From: a virus
DNA length: 43,346 nucleotides
Virus record (IMG/VR): IMGVR_UViG_3300007354_000008
Coordinates: 1-43,346 of that record
Reading direction: 5' to 3' (one strand)
A program made the translations under genes and the position numbers. Positions 1 through 7,691 of this stretch are shown in pieces (position 1 is the first letter of the stretch; every line of letters starts with the position of its first letter). The notes beneath the pieces were generated by a model that was not told where the DNA came from, did not search any database, and worked only from the letters and a program-made list of their open reading frames with translations.

Positions 1-3
1 TCC

Positions 4-39
4 CTATCCCCGCTCCAGGCGGGTCAGAAGGCGGGCCAT
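4..39 (-). pseudogene. 11-codon stub related to gene B at 42497-42718
   Basis: A tiny ORF starts one base after the stop of the 454-aa gene (TGA-C-ATG) and reads MARLLTRLERG then TAG. The right end of the window has the same arrangement: TGA-A-ATG followed by MGRVLTRLERARRRLERA and 55 more residues. The first ten codons align closely; the left copy then stops. It looks like the truncated remnant of a duplicated gene, or its coding sequence is damaged by the window edge. No function is suggested. It could also be a fortuitous short ORF, but the shared position and start context argue against that. Confidence 0.45.
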
Positions 40-40
40 G

Positions 41-1405
41 TCAGGCATCCTCCTCTTCGTCCCGGGCAGCCTCAATCCGGTCTGCCTCGGCCCGCTCGGC
101 CTTCTTGGCCTCCATCTGCTGGATGTGCTCGACCAGGTCGTCAATCTCCTCGAACTCGCGCCGGGCCCACTGCATGGCCAGGGCGTCGAACTTGTCGGAC
201 GTGACCTCGATGCCGCCGATGATGACCGAACCGGTGACCGGGGTCTCGACCTCGTAGCCGCCCTCGCGGAGGGCCCCCAGCAGAACCGCGGTGGCCTGGG
301 CAAAGTCCCGGTCGTAAGCACTGTCACCCGGGCGAGGACCGGAAGGGGTGTTTCCCCGCTTAGCCACCCGACCCACAAACAGCACGTCCGCGTCCGCATC
401 CAGGCCGGGCTTGCCGAGCACGAACCGCTCCGGAACGGAGGCCTTGGCTTCCTCCAGCGTGCCGAAGGAGTGACTGGCGTGTGCCGTCATCCCGTCGCGC
501 TCGTGGTAGGCGACGACGAACGGTTTGGCGTCGGGGTCCTGGCCGAGGACCTCGGAGATGACGACGATCTCAGGGGACCGCCGCGAAGCGATGTACTCCT
601 GAACCTGGTGCCACGTCCACACCGGGCCCGACGCGAGTTCCTGCTGCGGCCTGGGCAATTGCCCCCGGCCCCGGTAGACGCTGAGCTTCCGCACGTCGAG
701 GCCGGCCGCCTCCGCGAACTCGGTGAGGCCGTAGAGCCGGTCGACGTACCAGTTGTGGTCTCCCCAGACGCGCTCGGCGATCTGCGAGACCGTGGCCTCG
801 ACCTCCGGCTCCTCCTCGATGCCGTCCTCGGGAGCCGCGACCGACACGGCCCGCAAGGGGCCCGTGGTGTTCTCGGCCAGCCGGACCTCGACCTTGGCCC
901 CGGGGAACTCGGCCTCCAGGGCCTCCTCCAGGAGTTCGCGGTAGCGGTGGGCGCTCGCCCGGGTGTCGATGCTCTCTGTGTCGCCCTCGCCGAACAAGTC
1001 GAGTTCGGCCTGGGTGTAGGTGATGGTCCAGCCCCGGTAGGGCGGGATGATGTGGTCGCCGTCGAAATCCTCCTCGGTGGCCCAGCCCCAGGCGATAGCC
1101 GCACTCCGGGCCTCGGCACCCATGGTCCGGGCAAGCTCGCCATGGGCCACCGTCGTGATGGCGCGGGCCTCGGCGATTTGTTCCTCCAATTCCCTGACCA
1201 CCGCTTCGCCCTCGTTCATGGCGCACTCCCCGAGCGCGTCGTCCTCGCCCTCGGAGGTCCAGGCTACCCCGGCGTTACTCTCGACGATGTAGTCCCTGCC
1301 GCCCGGAACGTAATAGACGGACAGGTACTCCCCGTCATGCGAGGGTTGCCTGCCCTCCCGCTTGGCATCGCCTATCGCGATGCTGCCGGTCATGATGCGC
1401 TTCAT
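41..1405 (-). CDS. 454-aa HTH-containing protein of unknown function (A1)
   Basis: No known function recognised. The start ATG follows a GGAGAGG-type ribosome binding site. The N-terminal half is acidic with no recognised motif. Around residues 218-270 the pattern YGLTEFAEAAGLDVRKLSVY, then a LP.P turn, then WTWHQVQEYIASRR resembles AlpA/MerR-like helix-turn-helix proteins that bind DNA and end the motif with W....v..yi..R. The C-terminal 180 residues are an alpha/beta region followed by an acidic, Lys/Glu-rich tail. The C-terminal half is clearly paralogous to the partial gene at 42720-43346. It is transcribed leftward from its own operator-bearing promoter, away from the late operon. A regulatory role is inference; the HTH call is moderate. 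Confidence 0.75.
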   Translation of the reverse strand: MKRIMTGSIAIGDAKREGRQPSHDGEYLSVYYVPGGRDYIVESNAGVAWTSEGEDDALGECAMNEGEAVVRELEEQIAEARAITTVAHGELARTMGAEARSAAIAWGWATEEDFDGDHIIPPYRGWTITYTQAELDLFGEGDTESIDTRASAHRYRELLEEALEAEFPGAKVEVRLAENTTGPLRAVSVAAPEDGIEEEPEVEATVSQIAERVWGDHNWYVDRLYGLTEFAEAAGLDVRKLSVYRGRGQLPRPQQELASGPVWTWHQVQEYIASRRSPEIVVISEVLGQDPDAKPFVVAYHERDGMTAHASHSFGTLEEAKASVPERFVLGKPGLDADADVLFVGRVAKRGNTPSGPRPGDSAYDRDFAQATAVLLGALREGGYEVETPVTGSVIIGGIEVTSDKFDALAMQWARREFEEIDDLVEHIQQMEAKKAERAEADRIEAARDEEEDA

Positions 1406-1452
1406 CGTTCCCTCTCCTCTCCCCCGGCCCCGTGTCGGGCCTGCGGGGTGTT

Positions 1453-1467
1453 GTTGACTCCATCAAC
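1453..1467. promoter_or_regulatory. Operator-like palindrome 1 (GTTGA-N5-TCAAC)
   Basis: GTTGACTCCATCAAC is a 5-bp inverted repeat with a 5-bp spacer. It lies just downstream of the -10 box of the leftward promoter, over the expected start of transcription. Its centre is 33 bp (about three helical turns) from that of the second palindrome, with identical half-sites, so a protein dimer could occupy both on one DNA face. Confidence 0.65.
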
Positions 1468-1470
1468 TGC

Positions 1471-1499
1471 ATTATCTCATGGAGTGTTGATACTGTCAA
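1471..1499 (-). promoter_or_regulatory. Near-consensus sigma-70-type promoter for the leftward gene A1
   Basis: On the minus strand TTGACA (1499-1494) is separated by exactly 17 bp from GATAAT (1476-1471). The start codon of A1 lies 66 bp downstream of the -10 box. This is the best promoter match noticed in the window, so its two flanking palindromes imply it must be repressed under some condition. Confidence 0.75.
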
Positions 1500-1500
1500 C
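1486..1500. promoter_or_regulatory. Operator-like palindrome 2 (GTTGA-N5-TCAAC)
   Basis: GTTGATACTGTCAAC overlaps the -35 box of the leftward promoter completely. The half-sites are identical to those of the palindrome at 1453-1467 while the spacers differ, which is the signature of a selected protein-binding site rather than of a chance duplication. Confidence 0.65.
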
Positions 1501-1602
1501 AGAAAAAAGAGAGAGATTCTGGGCTGCGGAGAGGCCCTCCGCACGGCCCGGGCGGCGCCGAAAAACCGTGACGGCCTTTCCCCAGCTAGCCCGCCGAAAG
1601 CC

Positions 1603-1652
1603 TGTCCGAAAGTTGTCCGGTTTCTGTCCGAACGTTGTCCGGTTTCTGTCCG
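1603..1652 (+). repeat. Five TGTCCG iterons at exact 11-bp spacing
   Basis: TGTCCG starts at 1603, 1614, 1625, 1636 and 1647, always 11 bp apart. The array can also be read as a 22-bp unit (1602-1623 and 1624-1645, one mismatch) plus a partial third copy. It ends 8 bp before the candidate -35 box of the late promoter and about 165 bp before the small terminase gene. Helically phased repeats in this position could bind an activator of late transcription or the small terminase subunit (pac or cos recognition). Sequence alone does not separate these. Confidence 0.7.
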
Positions 1653-1660
1653 AGTTGGGC

Positions 1661-1689
1661 TTGCGTTCGTGTCGCGGGGGTGGTAGACT
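1661..1689 (+). promoter_or_regulatory. Candidate late promoter ahead of the terminase genes
   Basis: TTGCGT (1661-1666), 17 bp, TAGACT (1684-1689). Both boxes match the consensus at four of six positions, which suits a promoter needing an activator, and the phased iterons lie immediately upstream. Expected transcription starts near 1696. No better rightward promoter was seen between 1500 and 1817. Confidence 0.5.
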
Positions 1690-1750
1690 CCGCCAGAGTG
1701 GGGTACCACGTACAGGACCTTCGTTCAACGGCTGAAGACGGCAAGACCTG

Positions 1751-1784
1751 AAGGCCTCCGGGAGATCTCGGGGGCCTTTATTCG
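1751..1784 (+). terminator. Terminator-like hairpin in the late leader
   Basis: Bases 1751-1762 pair with 1767-1778 (AAGGCC... with ...GGCCTT), about 12 bp with two G-U pairs around a 4-base loop, followed by TTTATT. It lies between the candidate late promoter and the small terminase gene, so transcription would stop after about 85 nt unless antitermination occurs. The short, interrupted T run makes partial termination equally likely. Confidence 0.55.
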
Positions 1785-1816
1785 TCGCGGAATACCAGAG
1801 CAGGGGGTGTACGGCA

Positions 1817-2497
1817 GTGCCGATGAAGGGCTGGGATCCGGAGGTCAGACTGAAGGCCGTGGCGGTCTCCGAGGCACTGGGCATCCGTGAGGCCTCTGAG
1901 GCGACCGGGGTTCCGTCTGGGACGATCAAGCGGTGGAGGTTTGAGGACCGGGAGGCCCGCAAGGACACGGCCGAGGCTCCTGAGACGGAGAGGAAGAGCA
2001 ACGTCGTCTCGCTTGCGAACCGAACGGGGAAGCGAACCAAGAAGGGTCAGAGGCCCGTTTCCGAACCGGGTCGAACCGGGAAAAAGGACAAGGCGGCGCC
2101 GGCGACTCGACCGCGTGTCCTGGATGAGCCTGAGATCCGGCAGGCCCTGTCTGAGGCGGGGGCTGAGATCAAGGCCCGGACGGTCGAGTTCGCGGACCAG
2201 CTCTTCGGTCTGGCCGCCAAAGCTGTCCGGGAAGTTGATGTGGCGATCTCGACGGAGCAGGAGCGCCCGAAGGGCCGGGAGGGTGTCTCTCGCGACCGTG
2301 ACGGGGCGGCCTGGGTTCGGTCCTTGGTCGGCGTCATGGCCCAGGCCGTGGAGAAGGCCCAACTCCTTTCCGGCAAGGCGACGGGGCGGGTCGAACTCGC
2401 GGAGGTCCTGCGGAAGATCGGGTCGGATGCTGAGACGTCGAGAGCGGCTCACGACATCCTGAAGCGAGTGGGCTACGGGCAGGAGGGGGCTGGCTAG
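1817..2497 (+). CDS. Terminase small subunit (putative)
   Basis: 226 aa. Small terminase subunits bind the packaging site on phage DNA and load the large subunit. Residues about 14-45 form a helix-turn-helix (EALGIREASEATGVPSGTIK), followed by a basic linker (residues 60-97) and a helical C-terminal region that could oligomerise. The assignment rests on the N-terminal HTH, the size and the position directly ahead of the large subunit, with one base between its stop and the next start. The GTG start is chosen because AGGGGGTG lies 8 bases upstream; an in-frame ATG two codons later is less well spaced. The sequence is divergent, so the family is not certain. Confidence 0.75.
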   Translation: MPMKGWDPEVRLKAVAVSEALGIREASEATGVPSGTIKRWRFEDREARKDTAEAPETERKSNVVSLANRTGKRTKKGQRPVSEPGRTGKKDKAAPATRPRVLDEPEIRQALSEAGAEIKARTVEFADQLFGLAAKAVREVDVAISTEQERPKGREGVSRDRDGAAWVRSLVGVMAQAVEKAQLLSGKATGRVELAEVLRKIGSDAETSRAAHDILKRVGYGQEGAG

Positions 2498-2498
2498 G

Positions 2499-4031
2499 GT
2501 GGCCGAGGTTGACGCCAACCTGGCCTCGAGGCTGGCCACGCCCGCAGGTTTTGCCCAGGTGATGAGCGGTGGCCGCTACGTGCCCGCCCCTCATCACATC
2601 CTCATGTCGGAGTGGGCGGCCGACTGCTTCTACGGCCGGCGCAAGCAGGTCGTGATGAACATCCCGCCCCAGCACGGGAAATCGGAACTCATCTCCGTCC
2701 ACGTGCCGGCCTGGGCTGCTTGCCTTGACCCTGACTCGCCGAACATTCTGACAGGATACGGGGCGGATCTCGTCCACGGGTTCTCAAGACGAGCCCGCGA
2801 CCTGGCAGCCGCTGCCGGTGAGCAGTTCTTCGGTCTCAAGCTCGACAAGAGCTCGGCTGCCGTCGACGAATGGCGGTTCGAAGGACACCCGACCGGAGGG
2901 TGGATCGCGGCCGGCATCAGCGGCCCAATTGCTGGTCGTGGCGCTGGCCGGCTCTTCATCCTGGATGATGCGATCAAGAATCCCCAGGAGGCCTTCAGCC
3001 AGGTCTATCACAAGAACTTCTGGGACTGGTGGCAGTACGTCGTGCTCGAGCGCGTGTGGCCGCAGGCGTCCAAGCTCGTCATCATGACCCGGTGGGCTCT
3101 CGACGACCCGGCCGGCCGGCTCCTTGAGGAAGGGGGTTGGGATCTCCTCCGACTCCCGGCTCTCGCGGAAGAGAACGACCCTCTGGGACGCAAGCCAGGA
3201 GAGGGTCTGTGGCCATGGCGGTTCAAGACGGAGGACTACATCCGGTTGAGAGATGGCGATGGAGACAGTCCCGGAATGCTCCCGGAAGCGTGGGCCGCCC
3301 AATACCAGCAAGCGCCGCTACCACCCGGGGGCGGTCTCTTCAAGCGGGAGTGGTTCCGCTACTTCACGTTCGAACCGGCTCCCGAGGTGGGCGTGCAGAG
3401 TTGGCAGGAGCAGTTTGGGACCTACATCCTGACCACGTCCGAGGGGGAAAAACGCTGGCCGTCGGACAAGGTCTGGCGGTTCAGTGTGTGCGACCCGGCG
3501 TGGACGACCAAGACGACTTCGGACTGGTTCGTGCTCCTGACGTGCGGAGTCACGTCTGATGCGGATCTTCTCCTCCTCGACGTGGTCCGGGTGCGCGTGC
3601 GAGGTCCGGAGGGCGAGGACCTCGTGGCTCAGGACTACGCTAAGTGGCGGCCGGCCTACGAGGGCATGGAGGAAGTCTCGGTCGGCCAGGACATTCTTGC
3701 GAGACTGGTCCGCAGGGGCCTGCCGATGCGGCCGCTCAAGCCGGGACATAGAGACCCTCGGACCCGGGCCCTGACCGCCGCCTCGCGCTACCAGTCCGGT
3801 TCGATCTACCATCGGGCCGGGGCGCTTTGGCTCAACGAGTGGGAGCGCGAGCTCCTGGCGTTCGGGCCGGGCTGCGAGTACGACGACCAGGTCGCCACTA
3901 TCAGCTACGCCGCCCTCGAACTCTACCAGCCCGAGGGCCCCCCGCCGCCCAAGAAGCCCGAGGTGGCACGCATGATCGACGAGATCCTGGCCAAGCAGCA
4001 GCAGGCCCAGGAAGGGGAGAACTGGCTGTGA
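2499..4031 (+). CDS. terL: Terminase large subunit
   Basis: 510 aa. This is the ATPase and nuclease that drives DNA into the prohead at the portal and cuts the concatemer. Walker A is PPQHGKSE (residues 56-63), Walker B is LFILDD (152-157) with the catalytic acid following, and ITRW-like motif III is IMTRW (195-199). The C-terminal RNase H-like nuclease starts with the metal-binding Asp in CDPAW (331-335), a second acidic strand follows at LLLLDVV (357-363), and the last acid pair is in DDQVA near residue 480. It resembles the Terminase_6 / psiM2 ORF9 type. GTG start after AGGAGGGGG. Its stop overlaps the next gene's start (GTGA). Confidence 0.93.
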   Translation: MAEVDANLASRLATPAGFAQVMSGGRYVPAPHHILMSEWAADCFYGRRKQVVMNIPPQHGKSELISVHVPAWAACLDPDSPNILTGYGADLVHGFSRRARDLAAAAGEQFFGLKLDKSSAAVDEWRFEGHPTGGWIAAGISGPIAGRGAGRLFILDDAIKNPQEAFSQVYHKNFWDWWQYVVLERVWPQASKLVIMTRWALDDPAGRLLEEGGWDLLRLPALAEENDPLGRKPGEGLWPWRFKTEDYIRLRDGDGDSPGMLPEAWAAQYQQAPLPPGGGLFKREWFRYFTFEPAPEVGVQSWQEQFGTYILTTSEGEKRWPSDKVWRFSVCDPAWTTKTTSDWFVLLTCGVTSDADLLLLDVVRVRVRGPEGEDLVAQDYAKWRPAYEGMEEVSVGQDILARLVRRGLPMRPLKPGHRDPRTRALTAASRYQSGSIYHRAGALWLNEWERELLAFGPGCEYDDQVATISYAALELYQPEGPPPPKKPEVARMIDEILAKQQQAQEGENWL

Positions 4032-4231
4032 ACGAGTTCCAAATGAGCTACCATGCCGAGGACATGACGCGGGCGTGCGTGATCTGCGTCCACGTCCGCG
4101 CGGGCGGGTACGTCAGCGTGAGCCCGGTGGACGACCTCTGCATGGAGTGCGCCCGGAAGGTCTACAGGGTCGTCCGGGTGGCCGACTACCACGAGCAGAG
4201 GCGGGTGGAGCGAGGCGGGAAGGCCTCATGA
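4028..4231 (+). CDS. Small zinc-ribbon-like protein
   Basis: 67 aa. The GTG start is inside the terminase stop (GTGA), implying translational coupling. Two CxxC knuckles, CVIC (residues 17-20) and CMEC (39-42), are 18 residues apart and would bind one zinc ion; the C-terminus is basic. Small zinc-ribbon proteins occur between terminase and portal in other phages, but their role is not established. It is followed by another 4-nt overlap (ATGA). Packaging accessory or DNA-binding roles are only inferences from position. Confidence 0.65.
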   Translation: MNEFQMSYHAEDMTRACVICVHVRAGGYVSVSPVDDLCMECARKVYRVVRVADYHEQRRVERGGKAS

Positions 4232-4545
4232 CCCGGACCGAACTTTTCGCCCTGGCGGAGGCCTGTGGGTGGGACCCCCGATGCGTCAGGCAGGCCCTCA
4301 GGGAGTATTTCAAGACCCCTGCCGGCAAGGAGGCCCTGGCCCGGGCCCCACGCGTGACCGTGGAGACGGTCAAGACCGAGGCCGATGAGATTGAGAGCAC
4401 GGAGGCCTTTCAGGAGTTCCTGAAGGGCCCCCACAAGGGCAAGGTCACGGTGAAGCACGTCAAGCCCCCGAAGGAGCAGCGCCGGGACGTCATAGCGGAT
4501 CTCCTCGAGGAAGTCGAAGCGGAGAAGGCGAGGCGGGGACTGTGA
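4228..4545 (+). CDS. Hypothetical 105-aa protein
   Basis: No family recognised. The start ATG overlaps the preceding stop (ATGA). The protein is mixed helical, begins MTRTELFALAEACGWDPRCV, which could be a small HTH-like or three-helix domain, and ends in a charged helix rich in Glu, Lys and Arg. It lies between terminase and portal in a translationally coupled chain and overlaps the next GTG start by 4 nt. A head-assembly or packaging accessory role is possible but unproven. Confidence 0.65.
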   Translation: MTRTELFALAEACGWDPRCVRQALREYFKTPAGKEALARAPRVTVETVKTEADEIESTEAFQEFLKGPHKGKVTVKHVKPPKEQRRDVIADLLEEVEAEKARRGL

Positions 4546-4826
4546 GCGGGTTCGACTTATTGTTCGCCCTGGTCGTGTTCGTCGCCGCCCTGGGGTTCGT
4601 AGCCTGGCGGGAGCGCGAGCGCGAACAGGTGTTCCGCGTGGAACGCGAGGCCTGGACCCGGGAGCGAGCCGACCTCCTCTCCCGCCTCATGGCGCAGGAC
4701 TGGAGTCTCTACACGCAAGGGCTCATAGCCCAGCGGCCCCCCAACACGACCACGGCCCAGGCTCTGACCGACGAAGAGGAGGCAATCCTGGAACAGAGGC
4801 GCCTGGAGGCGATGAGACGTGGCTAA
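4542..4826 (+). CDS. Small membrane-anchored coiled-coil protein
   Basis: 94 aa. GTG start overlapping the previous stop. One N-terminal membrane helix (residues about 5-21, LLFALVVFVAALGFVAW) is followed by a highly charged helix rich in Arg and Glu. This is an unusual protein to lie between terminase and portal. Its C-terminus overlaps the portal start by 8 nt. A role anchoring a head-assembly intermediate, or in the infected-cell membrane, is speculation. Confidence 0.65.
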   Translation: MSGFDLLFALVVFVAALGFVAWREREREQVFRVEREAWTRERADLLSRLMAQDWSLYTQGLIAQRPPNTTTAQALTDEEEAILEQRRLEAMRRG

Positions 4827-6792
4827 GGACAGCGCGCTCTGGACCGCCAAAGGCGAGGGCCGCAAGCTCATCGAGGACCTCGACGAACTCTACGAGCGGG
4901 CCAAGAAGGCGCGGCAACCGCACGAGCCGCAGTGGCTCATCAACCTGGCGTTCTATCTCAACAAGCAGTGGGTCCTGTGGAACCCGGCCTCATCGAGGCT
5001 GATAAGGCCGGTCGTGCCCTCCTGGCGTGTCATGCTCACCGTCAACCGCGTGAGGTCCATCGTGCGGACCGAATACGCCAAGCTCACCAAGCAGCGGCCG
5101 ACAATAGGCGTGCAGCCGGCTCGTAGCGACCCGGATGCGGAGGCTCAGGCCAAGGGCAACGAGAAGATCCTCGAATACCTCTGGCGCCCGAGCGGAAGCG
5201 ACCGGGCGACGAAGAGCACCCTCCTCTGGGCCCTCATCACCGGGACCGGCTTCCTGAAGAACTACTGGGACAAGTTCTACGGGCCCGTCATGACCGAGAG
5301 CGGGGAGCATCTCGGGGAGGTCTCGGTGGACGGTTGCAGCCCGTTCGAGACCTACTGGGACCCCCTGGGGGAAGACGTAGAGGACATGCAGTGGTGCTTC
5401 CACGTGAAGGTCCGGTCTGGGGCCTACGTGCTCGAGAAGTTCGACGTGGAGATGGACGAGCAGACGATCAACGGCGAGGACACCCTCGAGGGCCGGCTCG
5501 GCGCTCTCGAGGAGAAGGGCTACGGCAACCTGAGCGGGATTCTGGTGAAGGAATTCTGGGAAAGGTCGTCAAGGAAGCATCCCAACGGCCGCTACGTGGT
5601 CTACGCCGAGGACAAGGTGCTCTACGCGGGGGACAACCCCTACCCGAAGGTCCAGATACCCTTCATTCGGGTCCGCCACCTCCCGATTCCCGGCAAGTTC
5701 TACGGCGACAGCGTCGTGACCGACCTCGTGGACATCCAGCGGGAGTACAACAAGACCTACTCCCAGGCCGTCGAGTCCAAGAACCTCAACCTCCGGCCAG
5801 GCCTTCTCGCCGTCCGGAACCAGGTGAGGACACCCTTTACGAGCCAGCCGGGGGTGCTTGTAGAATATGACCTGATCCCGGGAGCACCGAAGCCCGAGCC
5901 CATCGTGGGCAAGGAGACACCCGCGACATTCTGGCGGCTCCTGGACCGCATCGAGAAGGACTTCATGGAGGTCTCAGGCCAGCACGAGGTGACCCACGCC
6001 CAGACCGGCGCCAGCGGCGCGAAGTCCGGCATAGCCATCGCCTACCTCCAGGAGCAGGACGACACGCGGCTCGGCCCGACCTCCCAGGACTACGAGGATG
6101 CCATGGAACGGCTTGAGACCAACAAGCTCCGGCTCGGCCGCCAGTTTTACCTCGAGCCGCGCGTAGGCAGGATCATCGGCGAGGACAACACCGTCGAGGT
6201 CTTCCAGTTCAGCCGGGAGGACATCCCGGAGGACGTCGACGTGAGGGTGCAGGCCGGTTCGAGCCTGCCGCAGAGCCGGGTGGCCAGGCAGGAGTTCATC
6301 ATCAACCTCTGGCACGAGAAGCTGATCCGGGACCCCCGGGTGGCTCTCAAGATGCTCGAGTTCGGCGACGTGGAGGGCCTGTACGAAGACCTGGAGGCGG
6401 ACATGGCGCAGGCTGAGCGTGAGAACGAGACCATGCAGCAGCTAAGGGTGGTCGTCGTCGAGGACTGGCACAACCATCCCGTCCACTTCGGGGAGCACAC
6501 GCGGTTCATGAAGTCCCAGGAGTACGAGCGGCTGCCTCCTGACGCCCAGACCCTGTTCCGGGCCCACATCGCCCAGCACAGGCAGTTCGAGGCGGCCGAC
6601 CTCATGGCGGCCGAGAACGCCCAAGGGCAGCCGCGACAGGGAGCCGGGTTCGGCGCGGCCGTAAGGTCGGCCAGGCCGGTTCCCGCGATCGGAGGTGCTC
6701 TGGGTGAGCTCGAGGCCTCGCTCGGGCTCGGGGGCCCGGTTCCGGGCGCTCAAGCGCCGCCTGGCCGGGCGACCGGGGGTCCGGGACCCTAG
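4819..6792 (+). CDS. Portal protein
   Basis: 657 aa. Portal proteins form the dodecameric ring at one capsid vertex through which DNA is packaged and ejected. Residues 1-130 contain the usual helical N-terminus with NLAFYLNKQWVLW and TVNRVRSIVRTEYAKLTKQRP. The core has the wing/stem pattern with FYGDSVVTDLVDIQREYNKT (about 293-315), typical of P22-type portals. The final 60 residues are low-complexity, rich in Gly, Ala and Pro. Length fits the 600-750 aa P22-like group and exceeds siphophage portals of about 400-500 aa, in line with a short-tailed virion. GTG start, overlapping the previous gene by 8 nt. Confidence 0.9.
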   Translation: MAKDSALWTAKGEGRKLIEDLDELYERAKKARQPHEPQWLINLAFYLNKQWVLWNPASSRLIRPVVPSWRVMLTVNRVRSIVRTEYAKLTKQRPTIGVQPARSDPDAEAQAKGNEKILEYLWRPSGSDRATKSTLLWALITGTGFLKNYWDKFYGPVMTESGEHLGEVSVDGCSPFETYWDPLGEDVEDMQWCFHVKVRSGAYVLEKFDVEMDEQTINGEDTLEGRLGALEEKGYGNLSGILVKEFWERSSRKHPNGRYVVYAEDKVLYAGDNPYPKVQIPFIRVRHLPIPGKFYGDSVVTDLVDIQREYNKTYSQAVESKNLNLRPGLLAVRNQVRTPFTSQPGVLVEYDLIPGAPKPEPIVGKETPATFWRLLDRIEKDFMEVSGQHEVTHAQTGASGAKSGIAIAYLQEQDDTRLGPTSQDYEDAMERLETNKLRLGRQFYLEPRVGRIIGEDNTVEVFQFSREDIPEDVDVRVQAGSSLPQSRVARQEFIINLWHEKLIRDPRVALKMLEFGDVEGLYEDLEADMAQAERENETMQQLRVVVVEDWHNHPVHFGEHTRFMKSQEYERLPPDAQTLFRAHIAQHRQFEAADLMAAENAQGQPRQGAGFGAAVRSARPVPAIGGALGELEASLGLGGPVPGAQAPPGRATGGPGP

Positions 6793-6828
6793 TGCCCTAG
6801 CCGCGCAAGGACGTAAGAAGGGATAGCC

Positions 6829-6847
6829 GGCCGGGGACACCCCGGTC
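6829..6847 (+). other. Stable hairpin between portal and scaffold
   Basis: GGCCGGGG (6829-6836) pairs with CCCCGGTC (6840-6847) around a 3-base loop, with one G-U pair. No T run follows, so it is more likely an mRNA-stability or processing element than a terminator. It stands in the first sizeable non-coding gap of the late operon. Confidence 0.5.
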
Positions 6848-6893
6848 GTTCGCTTGTACAAGACCCCACGGCGGGAAGCCGGAGGTGCGAGAA

Positions 6894-7676
6894 TTGCCAC
6901 CACTAGACGCTTTTGACGTAGAAGGCACGGGCGGGACCGGAGCGGGGAGCGCGGCTCCCCCTGACGCCACGGCGGCGGCAACAGCCGGAACAGGAGAAGG
7001 ACAGGCCCCAGCGGGGCAGGCCGACGGCGGCCAGCCAGCGGGTGGAGCGGGAGCGGCAGGAGCCCCCGCGGCGCCCGCGCCGGCGAAGACCTTCACGCAG
7101 GCGGACCTTGACCGGACCGTGCAGGACCGGCTCCGCCGGGCGGAAGCGCAGTACCAGGCACGGCTGAGTCAGGAGACGGCTCGGCTCCAGCGCGAGTATG
7201 AGGCGCGCATGTCACAAGGCGGGGAGAGGGAGTCCCCCGACCCCTACGAGGCGCGCTTCAAGACCATCGAGGAGCAGGTCGAGGACATGGCTCTGGAGAG
7301 AGACCTCCAGGGCCTCTTCGCGAAGCACCCCGACGCCAAGGCGCTGGAGCAGGAGATCATCCGGACGGCTGTGGACCTGGGGACCACCAACCTCGAACTC
7401 GCCTGGCGCCACATGAAGTTCGAGGAACTCTCCAAGGTCGACCCCAAGGCCATCGAAAAGACGGCCTACGAGCGCGGCAAGCGCGAGGGGGTCGAGGAAT
7501 ATGTCAAAACCAAGCGTGAGCAGGCCGGGGCGACACCGGCTCCCGAAGGCAAAGGCGGCGCCCCACCCCCCAAGGATGCCGAGAAGAAGCACTTCGGCTC
7601 GGACCGCGAGCGGTGGGAACACGCCGAGAAGGCTGCCATCGAGAACATCCGGGCTCGCCGGACCGCCACGCAGTAG
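6894..7676 (+). CDS. Capsid scaffolding protein (putative)
   Basis: 260 aa. Scaffold proteins direct prohead assembly and leave before or during packaging. The N-terminal 60 residues are low-complexity Gly/Ala/Pro; residues about 65-130 contain FTQADLDRTVQDRLRRAEAQ, a Gln/Glu/Arg-rich coiled coil; a helical region follows and the C-terminus is basic, as expected for a domain that contacts the capsid protein. Position directly ahead of the major capsid gene supports the call. A GTG at 6885 overlaps the GGAGG itself, so the TTG at 6894, 8 bases after GGAGG, is preferred. Confidence 0.78.
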   Translation: MPPLDAFDVEGTGGTGAGSAAPPDATAAATAGTGEGQAPAGQADGGQPAGGAGAAGAPAAPAPAKTFTQADLDRTVQDRLRRAEAQYQARLSQETARLQREYEARMSQGGERESPDPYEARFKTIEEQVEDMALERDLQGLFAKHPDAKALEQEIIRTAVDLGTTNLELAWRHMKFEELSKVDPKAIEKTAYERGKREGVEEYVKTKREQAGATPAPEGKGGAPPPKDAEKKHFGSDRERWEHAEKAAIENIRARRTATQ

Positions 7677-7691
7677 GGAAGGTGATCCCGA

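Noticed and set aside
38-1735. 565-aa plus-strand frame at the left end
   Set aside because: Runs antisense to A1, has no ribosome binding site, and would read through the promoter-operator region.
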